DNA of 33,506 nucleotides from JBBKWJ01 sp037968895 (GCA_037968895.1 JBBKWJ010000046.1:1-33506); one strand, 5' to 3'. Counted from the stretch's first letter, positions 1-7,847 are shown. The notes: generated from the letters alone by a model not told the origin. A program made the numbers and translations.

Positions 1-41
1 AGGTTATAGTCGCCCGATCGACCGGGACCGTGGAGGGTGTC

Positions 42-665
42 ATGAGCGATGGAACTATTGGAGCTGGCTGGTATTACGCCCAAGGCGACCCGCCCGGGAC
101 TCACCGATACTGGGACGGCCAAACGTGGATCGGCGCACCTCAGCCGGTGATGGCTGGTGCAAGCTACGGGGGGAGTGCTGCATCGGCGGTTGGCGAACTT
201 GCATCGTGGGGTCGGCGCTTTGTTGCACTGATTATCGACGCAATTGTGATGGGTCTCGTCTCCTTCGCGGTGCTTGCGCCTGGCCTGATTCTGGCCGGCG
301 ATCTTGACGACCCGAATGCACCAGTTCCAGGAGCATTCTGGTTTGGACTCATCGTTGCCTTACTCGTCAACGTCGCATACCACGGGATCTTCCAGGGGAA
401 GTCGGGCCAAACCCTCGGCAAGAAAGCCATGGGCATCTACCTCGTCGACATGACCGCCGGCTTGCCTATAGGGATTGGCCGGGGAATTGGCAGATACTTG
501 ATTGCGATTGTGCTCGCCAATTTGTGCTTCTTCTATACGATCTTCGACTACTTGTGGCCGCTATGGGACCAGCGCAATCAGCGCTTGACCGACAAGATGA
601 TGAGTTCGGTTGTTGCCATGAATAGCGCAGATCAAGAGACGAGTGCCCAGGCCTTCTATCGATAG
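42..665 (+). CDS. DUF2510-RDD family membrane protein (copy 1 of 3)
   Basis: Predicted inner-membrane protein of 207 aa; the exact role of RDD proteins is unknown (some have been linked to transport or stress tolerance). The N-terminus carries a DUF2510-type tryptophan-rich module (GWYYAQGDPPGTHRYWDG), followed by an RDD domain with hydrophobic segments near residues 65-90, 105-125 and 155-180; the RDD-type Arg/Asp positions sit in RRFVALIIDAIV. The ATG at 42 is chosen because a GGAGG (32-36) lies just upstream and the MSD start matches the next paralogue; an in-frame GTG at 30 would overlap that Shine-Dalgarno. Two further copies follow in tandem, so this is a local gene family. Family assignment is firm; function is not known. 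Confidence 0.85.
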   Translation: MSDGTIGAGWYYAQGDPPGTHRYWDGQTWIGAPQPVMAGASYGGSAASAVGELASWGRRFVALIIDAIVMGLVSFAVLAPGLILAGDLDDPNAPVPGAFWFGLIVALLVNVAYHGIFQGKSGQTLGKKAMGIYLVDMTAGLPIGIGRGIGRYLIAIVLANLCFFYTIFDYLWPLWDQRNQRLTDKMMSSVVAMNSADQETSAQAFYR

Positions 666-744
666 AACCACCGACGGTGCTGGACATGGGGTTCGTGTTC
701 GGCCATGCTTACACGCTGAGTAATTGTCCTGAGGAGGGCCAAAG

Positions 745-1314
745 ATGAGTGATCCATCCCAACAACCGCCTGGTTGGTATTACGCGCAGGGTGATCCGCC
801 GGGAACCCAGCGTTACTGGGACGGCACCCAATGGCAAGGTGGCCCTCAGGCTGCCGGTGGAACCGCAGCGCAGGCCGCTGGTGGCGCAGCCCAGGGCGGT
901 GCCCAGCGCGCCGAGGTCGGTACCCGTTTCATGGCCTTCTTGATCGACGTCGGCATTATGATTGCTGGTGTCATCGTGCTTGTCATCATCGTTGCCATCT
1001 TCGGCGCTATCAGTGACACGCTAGGTGGCTTGATCGGCTTCGTCGGCTATCTCGGCATCTTCGGATTCGCGATCTACAACACGGTCTACCTTCAAGGTAC
1101 GACCGGTCAATCGATCGGCAAGAAGCAGCAGAACATCAAGGTCCTCATGAGCGACACGATGCAGCCAGTGGGGATCGGCATGGGCATTGCTCGCTGGCTC
1201 CTCCAAGGGGTCTTTGCGATTCCTTGCTACCTCGATCACTGGTGGATCTTGGTCGATGCCGACAATCGTCGTCTTAGCGACAAAGTCCTGAATATGCACG
1301 TCTACAACGCCTAG
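745..1314 (+). CDS. DUF2510-RDD family membrane protein (copy 2 of 3)
   Basis: Second tandem paralogue, 189 aa. It has the same N-terminal module (GWYYAQGDPPGTQRYWDG, residues about 10-27), then an Ala/Gly/Gln-rich low-complexity linker (about 32-55) that the other copies lack, then the RDD membrane domain (RFMAFLIDVGIMIAGVIVLV, with the conserved TTGQSIGKK loop). A strong Shine-Dalgarno, GAGGAGG (731-737), lies 7 nt before the ATG. A strong hairpin terminator follows at 1340-1372, so copies 1 and 2 could form one transcript while copy 3 is probably separate. The linker suggests the soluble module is tethered flexibly to the membrane part. Function unknown. Confidence 0.85.
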   Translation: MSDPSQQPPGWYYAQGDPPGTQRYWDGTQWQGGPQAAGGTAAQAAGGAAQGGAQRAEVGTRFMAFLIDVGIMIAGVIVLVIIVAIFGAISDTLGGLIGFVGYLGIFGFAIYNTVYLQGTTGQSIGKKQQNIKVLMSDTMQPVGIGMGIARWLLQGVFAIPCYLDHWWILVDADNRRLSDKVLNMHVYNA

Positions 1315-1339
1315 AGATCTCCCGATCTCGACGCAGTAC

Positions 1340-1372
1340 AAACGACAACCACGCGCTGCGTGGTTGTCGTTT
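1340..1372 (+). terminator. Intrinsic terminator after second RDD gene
   Basis: A perfect 15-bp stem (arms 1340-1354 and 1358-1372) with a 3-nt loop (gct), followed by a short T-containing tail (gccgtttt). It starts 25 nt after the stop of the RDD gene at 1314. The stem is nearly symmetric, so it could act in both directions, but only plus-strand genes flank it. Confidence 0.85.
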
Positions 1373-1454
1373 GCCGTTTTGGGCGTTGACCATCTCCCCA
1401 ACGGTGCCAAATGCGTGTCAGAATGGTTGCTTCGCTTCGCAATAGGAGTCTTGC

Positions 1455-2096
1455 GTGACTGACAATTCGGGTGTACAACCTGCCGGCTGGTACTACGCCC
1501 AGGGCGATCCTCCTGGCACCCATCGCTACTGGGACGGAACGGCTTGGGTCGGCGGGCCAGAGCCAATCGCTCCTGCTGGTGGCGCAATTCCCGGCGCCCT
1601 CAATGCGGGCCCGGAACTGGCGTCACTAGGTGCTCGAATCGGCGCTCGTATCATCGACGCCATCGTTCTGGGTGTGCTCAACGCGATCGTGTCAGCAATC
1701 ATCATCGGTACGTCCGGCTTCACCAATCCAAGCGACTTTGAGACGCCCGGGTTTGGTCGCTACTTCATTGCCACCCTGGTCGGAATCGGCTTCGCCGTGC
1801 TCTATGAGGGTGTGCTCGTCGCCAATACTGAGGCCACTCCAGGCAAGATGGCCCTTGGTCTCAAGATAAAGCGAAGCGACGGATCGAGAATCACGCTTGA
1901 CGCTGCTATCAGGCGATATGCGATCTGGGGTGCCCTTGCCCTGCTGGGCATCTTCGGTGCTGCCGGCCTCGTCGCAGTGTTAAACGGACTCATTTCGCTT
2001 GCCCTTGTTATCGGCGGCATGATCATGATCAACACGGACGCGCTGCGACAGACGCCATGGGACAAGATCGGCGACACCATCGTCGTCAAGGGCTAA
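1455..2096 (+). CDS. DUF2510-RDD family membrane protein (copy 3 of 3)
   Basis: Third tandem paralogue, 213 aa, starting at GTG with AGGAG (1444-1448) 6 nt upstream. It has the N-terminal GWYYAQGDPPGTHRYWDG module at about residues 12-29 and an RDD domain with hydrophobic stretches near 68-90, 105-125 and 150-195; ARIIDAIVLGVL holds the RDD-type residues and TPGKMALGLKI is the typical RDD loop. It is separated from copy 2 by the terminator at 1340-1372 and so probably has its own promoter, which I could not place confidently. Closely followed by a small membrane-peptide gene. Function unknown; family assignment firm. Confidence 0.85.
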   Translation: MTDNSGVQPAGWYYAQGDPPGTHRYWDGTAWVGGPEPIAPAGGAIPGALNAGPELASLGARIGARIIDAIVLGVLNAIVSAIIIGTSGFTNPSDFETPGFGRYFIATLVGIGFAVLYEGVLVANTEATPGKMALGLKIKRSDGSRITLDAAIRRYAIWGALALLGIFGAAGLVAVLNGLISLALVIGGMIMINTDALRQTPWDKIGDTIVVKG

Positions 2097-2122
2097 CGAC
2101 AACCAATGACACGAGATGAGCA

Positions 2123-2290
2123 ATGACAAGATCGAAGAAAGCGACCGGACGGGTGACGCCAGCGACTGAACCCGCACCGGAGTACGTCGCGCCACGACGG
2201 GCGATGAAGGTATTCTTCGTCTACTTCGTCGTTGCGCTCATGGTTCTCAGCTTGGCTGGTGGCGTTATCGGCTTGATTGTCGCCAACTGA
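2123..2290 (+). CDS. Small single-pass membrane protein, 55 aa
   Basis: A short open frame from ATG 2123 to TGA 2288-2290. The first 27 residues are basic and proline-rich (RSKKATGRVTPATEPAPEYV), then a single strong transmembrane helix spans about residues 29-54 (KVFFVYFVVALMVLSLAGG). The positive-inside rule predicts a cytoplasmic N-terminus. It begins 26 nt after the third RDD gene, suggesting co-transcription. It is reminiscent in layout of short actinobacterial division-associated membrane proteins such as CrgA, but CrgA has two membrane helices and I see no sequence match, so no name is given. The purine-rich stretch upstream is only a weak ribosome site. Confidence 0.55.
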   Translation: MTRSKKATGRVTPATEPAPEYVAPRRAMKVFFVYFVVALMVLSLAGGVIGLIVAN

Positions 2291-2412
2291 CCCTCAGATC
2301 CGAACCAAGAGCGGCCTCAAAGCGATAGCATCTCGAAGCACCTTGACGCTGCGATGTGTCAAAGCCGCGTTGGCCTGCCATCCTTAAGCGTTCAATGTTT
2401 TAGAGGAGATCG

Positions 2413-2907
2413 ATGTCATTCAAGCCAGGAGACCGTGTCGTATACCCGCATCACGGTGCTGCGATCATCGAGAAAACCGAGATAAACGAGATCGGCGGCG
2501 AGTCCGTCGAGTACTTCGTTTTGAAGACCGCTCACGATGAGTTGACGCTTCGCGTTCCTGTCGACAAGGTCGACGACGTCGGTATGCGCCCGCCGATCAG
2601 CCTCGAAGACGTCGAAGATCTCTTCGAGCTTTTGGCGAAGAAAGACGTTCGTGAACCAGCGAACTGGTCACGTCGTTTCAAGAACCACCAAGAGAAGCTG
2701 AAGTCTGGCGACGTCTATCAGGTGGCCGAAGTGGTGCGTAACCTCGCCCTACGAGAGTCGGCTAAAGGGCTCTCGGCTGGCGAGAAGAACATGTACACCA
2801 AGGCCCGCAAGGTGCTCGTGTCTGAGTTGTCATTCTCGCTCGACGTGAGCGAAGACGACGCCATCGATCAGGTTGATGCTCAGCTCGTATCAGAGCCAAA
2901 AGAATAG
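2413..2907 (+). CDS. carD: CarD family RNA-polymerase-binding transcription regulator
   Basis: CarD stabilises the open promoter complex by binding the RNA polymerase beta subunit and the upstream edge of the transcription bubble. The 164-aa protein has an N-terminal RNAP-interaction domain (FKPGDRVVYPHHGAAIIE, about residues 3-60) and a C-terminal helical DNA-binding domain; the Trp in NWSRRFKNHQEKLKSGD is residue 85, the number of the minor-groove wedge Trp of M. tuberculosis CarD. Length matches the family. A good Shine-Dalgarno (gaggag, about 2403-2408) precedes the ATG. It stands alone, flanked by a converging MBL-fold gene. It is likely a global regulator for rRNA and housekeeping promoters. 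Confidence 0.95.
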   Translation: MSFKPGDRVVYPHHGAAIIEKTEINEIGGESVEYFVLKTAHDELTLRVPVDKVDDVGMRPPISLEDVEDLFELLAKKDVREPANWSRRFKNHQEKLKSGDVYQVAEVVRNLALRESAKGLSAGEKNMYTKARKVLVSELSFSLDVSEDDAIDQVDAQLVSEPKE

Positions 2908-2914
2908 ATACTCC

Positions 2915-3751
2915 CTAGGCGAGGCCGAGGAGCTGTAGAAAGCTAATGGGCGGATTTGAGTCGCCCCGGGCCACCAGTGCGGCCCGCTCCACGTTGATTG
3001 CGTGATATTCGGGGTTGGTCCATGTGTCCCAAGGGCCTTTCTCAAGCTGGCCGAGTTCGCCGTTGGCGGCAACGCATGCCCTGAGATAGGCCGCTTGTGT
3101 GAGTAGCTCACCGCTTCCGCCGATTGCCCCATGGCCAGGAACCACGGTGTCAACCTGAGCCGCAACCTGCTCAAGGGAGTCGGCCCATGCCGCTGGCTCG
3201 GCGTCGAATGCGAGGGGCGTCACACCGAAGCTCGCGAACGCGCCAGCAAACAACACCCCGGCTTCTACTGCTTGAGCAATAAGGGTTGAAGGCGATTCGC
3301 CAGCAATTGCGAGGCACTGGGTTGATGGTGTTATCCACGCCGCCTCCGACACTTCGTGGGTCACCGGACGAGTCTTGAACTCGTCGCCGTAGTGCCCGGC
3401 GTGGTCAGGAAGAAGGCGGCGGATTGCGTAGTGATTTACAGGACCGTCCAGCTGGCCGGAGGTGACGTCGCTGCCGTAGAACGCGGCTTGCCAATACGCC
3501 GCACTGCCACCGGTAAAGGGCACCCGGCTCGACGTCACGACGCACCGCTTGAGCGGCAGATCGAGTTCGCCAATGAGCTCCTTGATCTGGTTCTGAACAA
3601 GCTGGCCATACGCAGGGGTCGGTCCAGTGTCGATCACGGTCAAGCCGTCACCGTCAATGATGAGCCCGATGTTGGAGTGACCAAACCCGATGTCAGCGTT
3701 GATGAAGGCGTATATGCCTGGGCCAAGCTCGGCGAGGTAAGGGTGCTGCAT
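2915..3751 (-). CDS. MBL-fold protein lacking the metal-binding motif (probable pseudoenzyme)
   Basis: A 278-aa protein with the metallo-beta-lactamase fold: LIIDGDGLTVIDTG (residues about 30-43) is the classic second strand and loop, and VVPGHGAIGG is the late His-containing strand. However the hallmark THxHxDH motif is replaced by TSSRVPF at residues 73-79 (in CVVTSSRVPFTGGSAAYW), so four expected metal ligands are absent while the flanking fold residues remain. I therefore expect a non-hydrolytic or altered function; the closest families are SoxH-like or quinoprotein-relay MBL proteins. The start could be the ATG at 3790, but that lies on the likely -10 box of the divergent acyl-CoA dehydrogenase, so 3751 is preferred. 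It converges on carD with only 7 nt between stops. Confidence 0.75.
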   Translation of the reverse strand: MQHPYLAELGPGIYAFINADIGFGHSNIGLIIDGDGLTVIDTGPTPAYGQLVQNQIKELIGELDLPLKRCVVTSSRVPFTGGSAAYWQAAFYGSDVTSGQLDGPVNHYAIRRLLPDHAGHYGDEFKTRPVTHEVSEAAWITPSTQCLAIAGESPSTLIAQAVEAGVLFAGAFASFGVTPLAFDAEPAAWADSLEQVAAQVDTVVPGHGAIGGSGELLTQAAYLRACVAANGELGQLEKGPWDTWTNPEYHAINVERAALVARGDSNPPISFLQLLGLA

Positions 3752-3784
3752 GGGGTTGAGGGTACCTAACGAGTGGTAGGCGTC

Positions 3785-3790
3785 TAGCAT
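3785..3790 (+). promoter_or_regulatory. Probable -10 box (TAGCAT) of a leaderless acyl-CoA dehydrogenase mRNA
   Basis: TAGCAT fits the TANNNT -10 consensus and ends 8 nt before the GTG at 3799, which has no Shine-Dalgarno. This spacing is what a leaderless actinobacterial transcript would show. Inferred from position only; no clear -35 is visible. Confidence 0.4.
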
Positions 3791-3798
3791 GGGCGGCT

Positions 3799-5583
3799 GT
3801 GACTGACTACACGCCTCCGATGACCGACATCCGTTTCACCCTCGACGAGGTGCTCGATTTCCCCTCAGTGCTCGAGGCTGACGAGTTCAACCATGTTGAC
3901 TCAGACACCGTCTTCGCGGTGCTCGACGAGGTTGGGCGCATGTTCGCCGAACAGATCGCCCCACTCAACAAGACGGCCGATTCCGTCGGAGCGACCTGGA
4001 ACCCAGACGGCAGCGTCACCACCGCTCCGGGCTTCAAAGAGGCATACAAGCAGTTCGTCGAGTCGGGCTTCGGAGCGATTCCATTCCCGTTCGAGTTCGG
4101 CGGAGGAGCGTTTCCGTGGGCGGCCGCGCTTGCTGTTCAAGAGATGATGAACAGCGCGTCAATGGGATTCGCCCTTTGCCCTCTGCTCACCCAGGGCGCT
4201 ATCGAAGCGTTCCTTCATCACGCCTCGCCAGAGATTCAGGCCGCCTATCTTCCGAAGATGATCACGGGCGAATGGACGGGCTCGATGAACCTGACCGAGC
4301 CACACGCCGGCTCCGATGTCGGTGCGGTCACCACAAAGGCGGCACCCGTTGGTGATGGTTCCTGGCGTCTCAGCGGTCAGAAAATCTTCATCACATACGG
4401 TGAGCACGACATGACCGACAACATCGTGCACTTAGTCTTGGCGCGTACCCCCGGCGCGGCACCGGGGACCCGCGGGATCTCGATGTTTGTGGTTCCAAAG
4501 TTTCTCATTAACGAAGACGGCTCACTCGGCGAACGAAACGACGTCTCCTGCGTGTCGATTGAGCACAAGCTTGGCATCCATGGCAGTCCAACCTGCGTGC
4601 TTGCGTTCGGTGAGAACGAAGGTGCAATCGGCTGGTTGGTCGGCGACGAAGGTGCAGGGATGCGCAATATGTTCACCATGATGAACAATGCTCGTCTTGG
4701 CGTTGGTCTCCAGGGTTTGTCCGTCGCCGAGCGCGCCTACCAGCAGGCACTTGCTTATGCCCAAGAGCGACTTCAGGGCACTGCGGTTGGTGCAGCCAAG
4801 GGAACGTCGAGCCCGATCATCGACCACCCCGATGTCCGTCGAATGCTCATGACCCAACGGGCATGGCTCGATGCGCTTCGCTACCTGATTTACTCGAACG
4901 CGGTTGAACTCGACCTCGCGAAAGGTGCCACGAACGCTGAAGACCGCCTCGCTCACCAAGAGATCGCCGACCTTCTCATTCCGCTCTCGAAAAGCCTTGG
5001 CACCGATGTGGGTTGCGAGATGACCTCAATAGCTATCCAGGTTCATGGTGGTATGGGATACATCGAAGAAACCGGAGCTGCTCAGCATTTCCGTGACATT
5101 CGTATTGCCCCCATCTACGAAGGAACCAATGGCATCCAGGCGGCCGACCTTGTCGGTCGCAAGCTCCAGATGAGGGGCGGAGCGGTGGTTGTTGAGCAAC
5201 TCGACAGATGCACGAAGACGGCATCGGAGATGCGCTCCGTTGCTGGACTCAAGCGGTTCGCCGACAACCTCGATGCTGCAGTCGAAGCGGCTCGAGAGGC
5301 AACCTCCTGGTTGCTCGAGAATTCATCCAGCCCACGAGATCTGCTGGCTGGGTCTTCCCCCTACCTCCGACTCCTTGGTACGGTGCTCGCCGGTGGGCTA
5401 TGCGGCCGGGCCGCAGTGCTTGCCTCGGCGCATGACACCGATCCAGATGGTTTCTACGCCGCGAAGGTCACGTCCGCGAAGTTCTTCGGAGAGCAAATCC
5501 TGCCAACTGCGACCGGTCTCGTCGGTGCGGTTTGTGCAGGCGCCGAAGACCTGTTCGCTCTTTCGGCTGCGCAACTCAGTTGA
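3799..5583 (+). CDS. Acyl-CoA dehydrogenase, large (about 600 aa) DmdC/FadE5-like class
   Basis: FAD-dependent alpha,beta-dehydrogenation of an acyl-CoA thioester. At 594 aa it belongs to the long class that includes FadE5 and DmdC (3-methylmercaptopropionyl-CoA dehydrogenase), which carry an extra C-terminal helical domain. Visible signatures are the flavin/substrate loop MNLTEPHAGSDVGAV (about residues 157-171), QVHGGMGYIEE, and APIYEGTNGIQA with the probable catalytic Glu at residue 441. The N-terminus (YTPPMTDIRFTLDEVLDF) matches the family start, supporting the GTG at 3799. The substrate cannot be told from sequence; DMSP demethylation versus ordinary acyl-CoA oxidation remains open. Its stop overlaps the lgt start (TGATG), so the two are probably translationally coupled despite unrelated jobs. 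Confidence 0.9.
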   Translation: MTDYTPPMTDIRFTLDEVLDFPSVLEADEFNHVDSDTVFAVLDEVGRMFAEQIAPLNKTADSVGATWNPDGSVTTAPGFKEAYKQFVESGFGAIPFPFEFGGGAFPWAAALAVQEMMNSASMGFALCPLLTQGAIEAFLHHASPEIQAAYLPKMITGEWTGSMNLTEPHAGSDVGAVTTKAAPVGDGSWRLSGQKIFITYGEHDMTDNIVHLVLARTPGAAPGTRGISMFVVPKFLINEDGSLGERNDVSCVSIEHKLGIHGSPTCVLAFGENEGAIGWLVGDEGAGMRNMFTMMNNARLGVGLQGLSVAERAYQQALAYAQERLQGTAVGAAKGTSSPIIDHPDVRRMLMTQRAWLDALRYLIYSNAVELDLAKGATNAEDRLAHQEIADLLIPLSKSLGTDVGCEMTSIAIQVHGGMGYIEETGAAQHFRDIRIAPIYEGTNGIQAADLVGRKLQMRGGAVVVEQLDRCTKTASEMRSVAGLKRFADNLDAAVEAAREATSWLLENSSSPRDLLAGSSPYLRLLGTVLAGGLCGRAAVLASAHDTDPDGFYAAKVTSAKFFGEQILPTATGLVGAVCAGAEDLFALSAAQLS

Positions 5584-6620
5584 TGCTGCAACTTATCGCT
5601 TCGATCCCATCGCCTCCTTCAGATCGCATAAGCCTCGGACCACTCGACTTTCGGTTCTACGGCCTGATGATCGCGCTCGGCGTCATGGCCGCGGTCGAGA
5701 TGGGACGCCGGCGGTGGAAAGCAGTGGGCGGCGACGAAGACGACATCGTCAAGATCGCGACTTGGGCAGTGCCAGCCGGCCTGATCGGGGCCCGGCTGTA
5801 TCACGTGGCGACCGACTGGAAGATCTACCGAGGACGGTGGCACGAGGCGCTCTACGTCTGGCAGGGTGGTCTCGGCATTCCCGGTGGTCTGCTGCTCGGT
5901 GTCGCCGTCGGCGTAGTCGTGGCCCGGCGTCAGAAAATGAATCTTCGTCTTGCGGTCGATGCCGTCATTCCTGGCATCCCTGTGGCGCAAGCGATTGGTC
6001 GCCTTGGCAACTGGTTCAATCAGGAGATCTTTGGAAAACCAACCGACCTCCCATGGGCCGTCGAGATTGACGAACAGTTTCGGCCAGCCGAGTACATCAC
6101 GTCGCCGACATTTCACCCTGCGTTTCTCTACGAAGCCCTCTGGAACCTCGCCCTTGCTGGCTCGTTGATCCTGATTGGCCGGCGCAAGGTCCTCAAGCCA
6201 GGTCAGATTCTGCCTTTGTGGGTCATTGGCTATGGGGTTGGTCGATTCATAGTCGAAGGCATACGGATCGATGACGCATCACTGATCTGGGGTATCCGCG
6301 TAAACCACTGGGTAAGCGCCATCGCCGTCGTCGTCGGAACCGTGTGGTTTCTGTGGATGGGCCGTACGGCGCCAGATGAGTCTGAGTTACTTGGAGACGG
6401 GGACACCCCGGATTCCGCTGAGTCTGAACTATTTGGAGACGGGGACTTGGACCCGCTTGATGTCGAGACCGAGGTTAGTGAAGTTCTCGATGGGGTGGTT
6501 GTAGCCCCGGTCGAGGTGGTGGGTGCCAGTGATGGTGGTGGTTCCCTCAGCAGCGGCAGCGGCGATGACGTAGGCGAAGCCGCCCCTGATGTCGGGGACA
6601 TCGACGTCACACCCAGTTAG
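5583..6620 (+). CDS. lgt: Prolipoprotein diacylglyceryl transferase with long acidic tail
   Basis: Transfers diacylglycerol from phosphatidylglycerol to the lipobox cysteine of prolipoproteins at the inner membrane. The 345-aa product has about seven membrane segments and the Lgt signatures: ARLYHVATDW (70-79), YVWQGGLGIPGG (91-102), the signature GRLGNWFNQEIFG (139-151, with the essential Arg at 140) and GVGRFIVEGIR (218-228). The ATG at 5583 is chosen because the protein begins MLQLIASIPSPP as expected and overlaps the upstream stop by 1 nt; an in-frame upstream start at 5532 would lie inside the dehydrogenase. Residues 262-345 form a hydrophilic, highly acidic tail containing two similar 14-aa blocks (SELLGDGD / SELFGDGD). 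Residues 283-345 are encoded antisense to the murA 3' end, so the tail looks like a run-on extension. Confidence 0.95.
   Translation: MLQLIASIPSPPSDRISLGPLDFRFYGLMIALGVMAAVEMGRRRWKAVGGDEDDIVKIATWAVPAGLIGARLYHVATDWKIYRGRWHEALYVWQGGLGIPGGLLLGVAVGVVVARRQKMNLRLAVDAVIPGIPVAQAIGRLGNWFNQEIFGKPTDLPWAVEIDEQFRPAEYITSPTFHPAFLYEALWNLALAGSLILIGRRKVLKPGQILPLWVIGYGVGRFIVEGIRIDDASLIWGIRVNHWVSAIAVVVGTVWFLWMGRTAPDESELLGDGDTPDSAESELFGDGDLDPLDVETEVSEVLDGVVVAPVEVVGASDGGGSLSSGSGDDVGEAAPDVGDIDVTPS
6378..6446. repeat. Tandem 27-nt repeat, 42-nt period, at the lgt/murA overlap
   Basis: Copies at 6378-6404 and 6420-6446 match at 24 of 27 positions and share the core ttggagacggggac. The period of 42 nt keeps frame on both strands. 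Read on the minus strand, each copy encodes Val-Pro-Val-Ser-Lys followed by a stop (TAG in the copy used by murA, TAA in the downstream copy), so it looks like a duplicated murA 3' end. A REP-like mobile repeat is an alternative. Confidence 0.8.
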
Positions 6621-7823
6621 TGGCGAGCCGCCCCTGACGAGAACCGAGCACGGCGTTGACGAGCCGACAAAGCGGCTCTCGATGCTGCCGAGCGGGGTGT
6701 TGTACATCTCGATCTCAGCGCCCATGGACTTGAGCGCGGGCACGTAGGTGAAGCGGTTCTCGTAGACGGTCTCGTACATGACGGAGATTCCGTTGCATTG
6801 CGTGAAGAGCGCAACCATCGGTGATTGCCAGTCGGTCATGAAACCGGGGTGTGTGTCGGTTTCGACCGCAATTGGCTTCAGTTCGTCGGCTTTGGCCGAC
6901 ACCGATGAATCGGTTATCTCGAAGCGAGCGCCCATGCCATGGAGGGTTGAGATGGCAGTGACCAAACGGTCTTGGCTGCAGCCGAGGACTCGTACCTCGC
7001 CGCCGGTAATGAGGCCAGACACAAGATAGGAGAAGGCTTCGATGCGGTCTCCCTTTAGATGGTGAGCGGCGCCGGAGAGCGACTCGACTCCGTCGATGAT
7101 GTAGCGGCGATTTGGACGCATCTCGATTCGCGCGCCCATGCGCTGTAGGAAGAGAGCGAGCTCGATGACCTCGGGCTCAGTGGCGGCGCCGTCGAGGACG
7201 GTACGGCCTTCGGCCAGAACAGCCGTCAGGAGGACGGTTTCGGTAGCGCCAACTGACGGGTATGGAAGTTCGATGTGTGCGCCTCGAAGGCGGCCCGCTT
7301 TCGCTTCGAGACCCTCTTCTGTTAGTTCGATTTGTGCACCCATCTGGGTTAGCGCCTGGACGTGGAAGTCGATTGGCCGAGAGCCGATGTCGTCGCCGCC
7401 GACGAGAGGGACGAACGCTTCACCAACTCGATGAAGGAGGGGCCCAACCATGAGGATCGGGATTCGATTCATGCCAGAGAAGCGGATGGGAACGCGGCTC
7501 GAGCTGATCGGTCGAGGATCAACGATTGCTCGGCCGTCGCTGATATTTACCTCGCACCCCAGTGCTTCGAGCATTCGGGCCGTGATCGAGACATCGCCGA
7601 TGTCAGGAATGTTGCTGATCGTCGATGGTGAGTCACCGAGCATCGATGCGACGAGGTGCTTAGTGACGGCATTCTTCGAACCACGCACTGAGACATCGCC
7701 CTTGAGCGGCCCAGTGGAGTTGACTACCCACCCCTCGGTTGTTTCGGGAGCGGCGTCCTTGTTGGAAGAAGGAGCGTCTGAGTTAGCGGTCGAATTGTCC
7801 ACGTTCGAGAGCGTAGTTGACAA
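6429..7823 (-). CDS. murA: UDP-N-acetylglucosamine 1-carboxyvinyltransferase, Asp at the fosfomycin site
   Basis: First committed step of peptidoglycan synthesis: enolpyruvyl transfer from PEP to UDP-GlcNAc in the cytoplasm. The 464-aa product has the EPSP-synthase/MurA double fold; RGSKNAVTKHL (47-57) holds the Lys-Asn pair, VGGDDIGSRPIDFH (141-154) is the active-site loop and DIRGGFAYVIAA the late Arg motif. The Cys normally in GGCxIG is Asp144, the change that makes mycobacterial MurA naturally fosfomycin-insensitive. The start is a TTG at 7823 with a weak purine stretch; a GTG at 7802 is an alternative, and either leaves a Ser/Asp/Thr-rich N-terminal extension of about 25-30 aa. It lies 24 nt downstream of the phosphotransferase gene and overlaps lgt tail-to-tail by 192 nt. 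Confidence 0.93.
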   Translation of the reverse strand: MSTTLSNVDNSTANSDAPSSNKDAAPETTEGWVVNSTGPLKGDVSVRGSKNAVTKHLVASMLGDSPSTISNIPDIGDVSITARMLEALGCEVNISDGRAIVDPRPISSSRVPIRFSGMNRIPILMVGPLLHRVGEAFVPLVGGDDIGSRPIDFHVQALTQMGAQIELTEEGLEAKAGRLRGAHIELPYPSVGATETVLLTAVLAEGRTVLDGAATEPEVIELALFLQRMGARIEMRPNRRYIIDGVESLSGAAHHLKGDRIEAFSYLVSGLITGGEVRVLGCSQDRLVTAISTLHGMGARFEITDSSVSAKADELKPIAVETDTHPGFMTDWQSPMVALFTQCNGISVMYETVYENRFTYVPALKSMGAEIEMYNTPLGSIESRFVGSSTPCSVLVRGGSPLTGCDVDVPDIRGGFAYVIAAAAAEGTTTITGTHHLDRGYNHPIENFTNLGLDIKRVQVPVSK

Positions 7824-7847
7824 CGCCCCAAGAACGACGCGGGTCGA

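Noticed and set aside
5189..6070. Plus-strand frame of 293 codons across the dehydrogenase/lgt junction.
   Set aside because: It is Arg/Ser/Pro-rich with no domain, and overlaps two well-supported genes in another frame.
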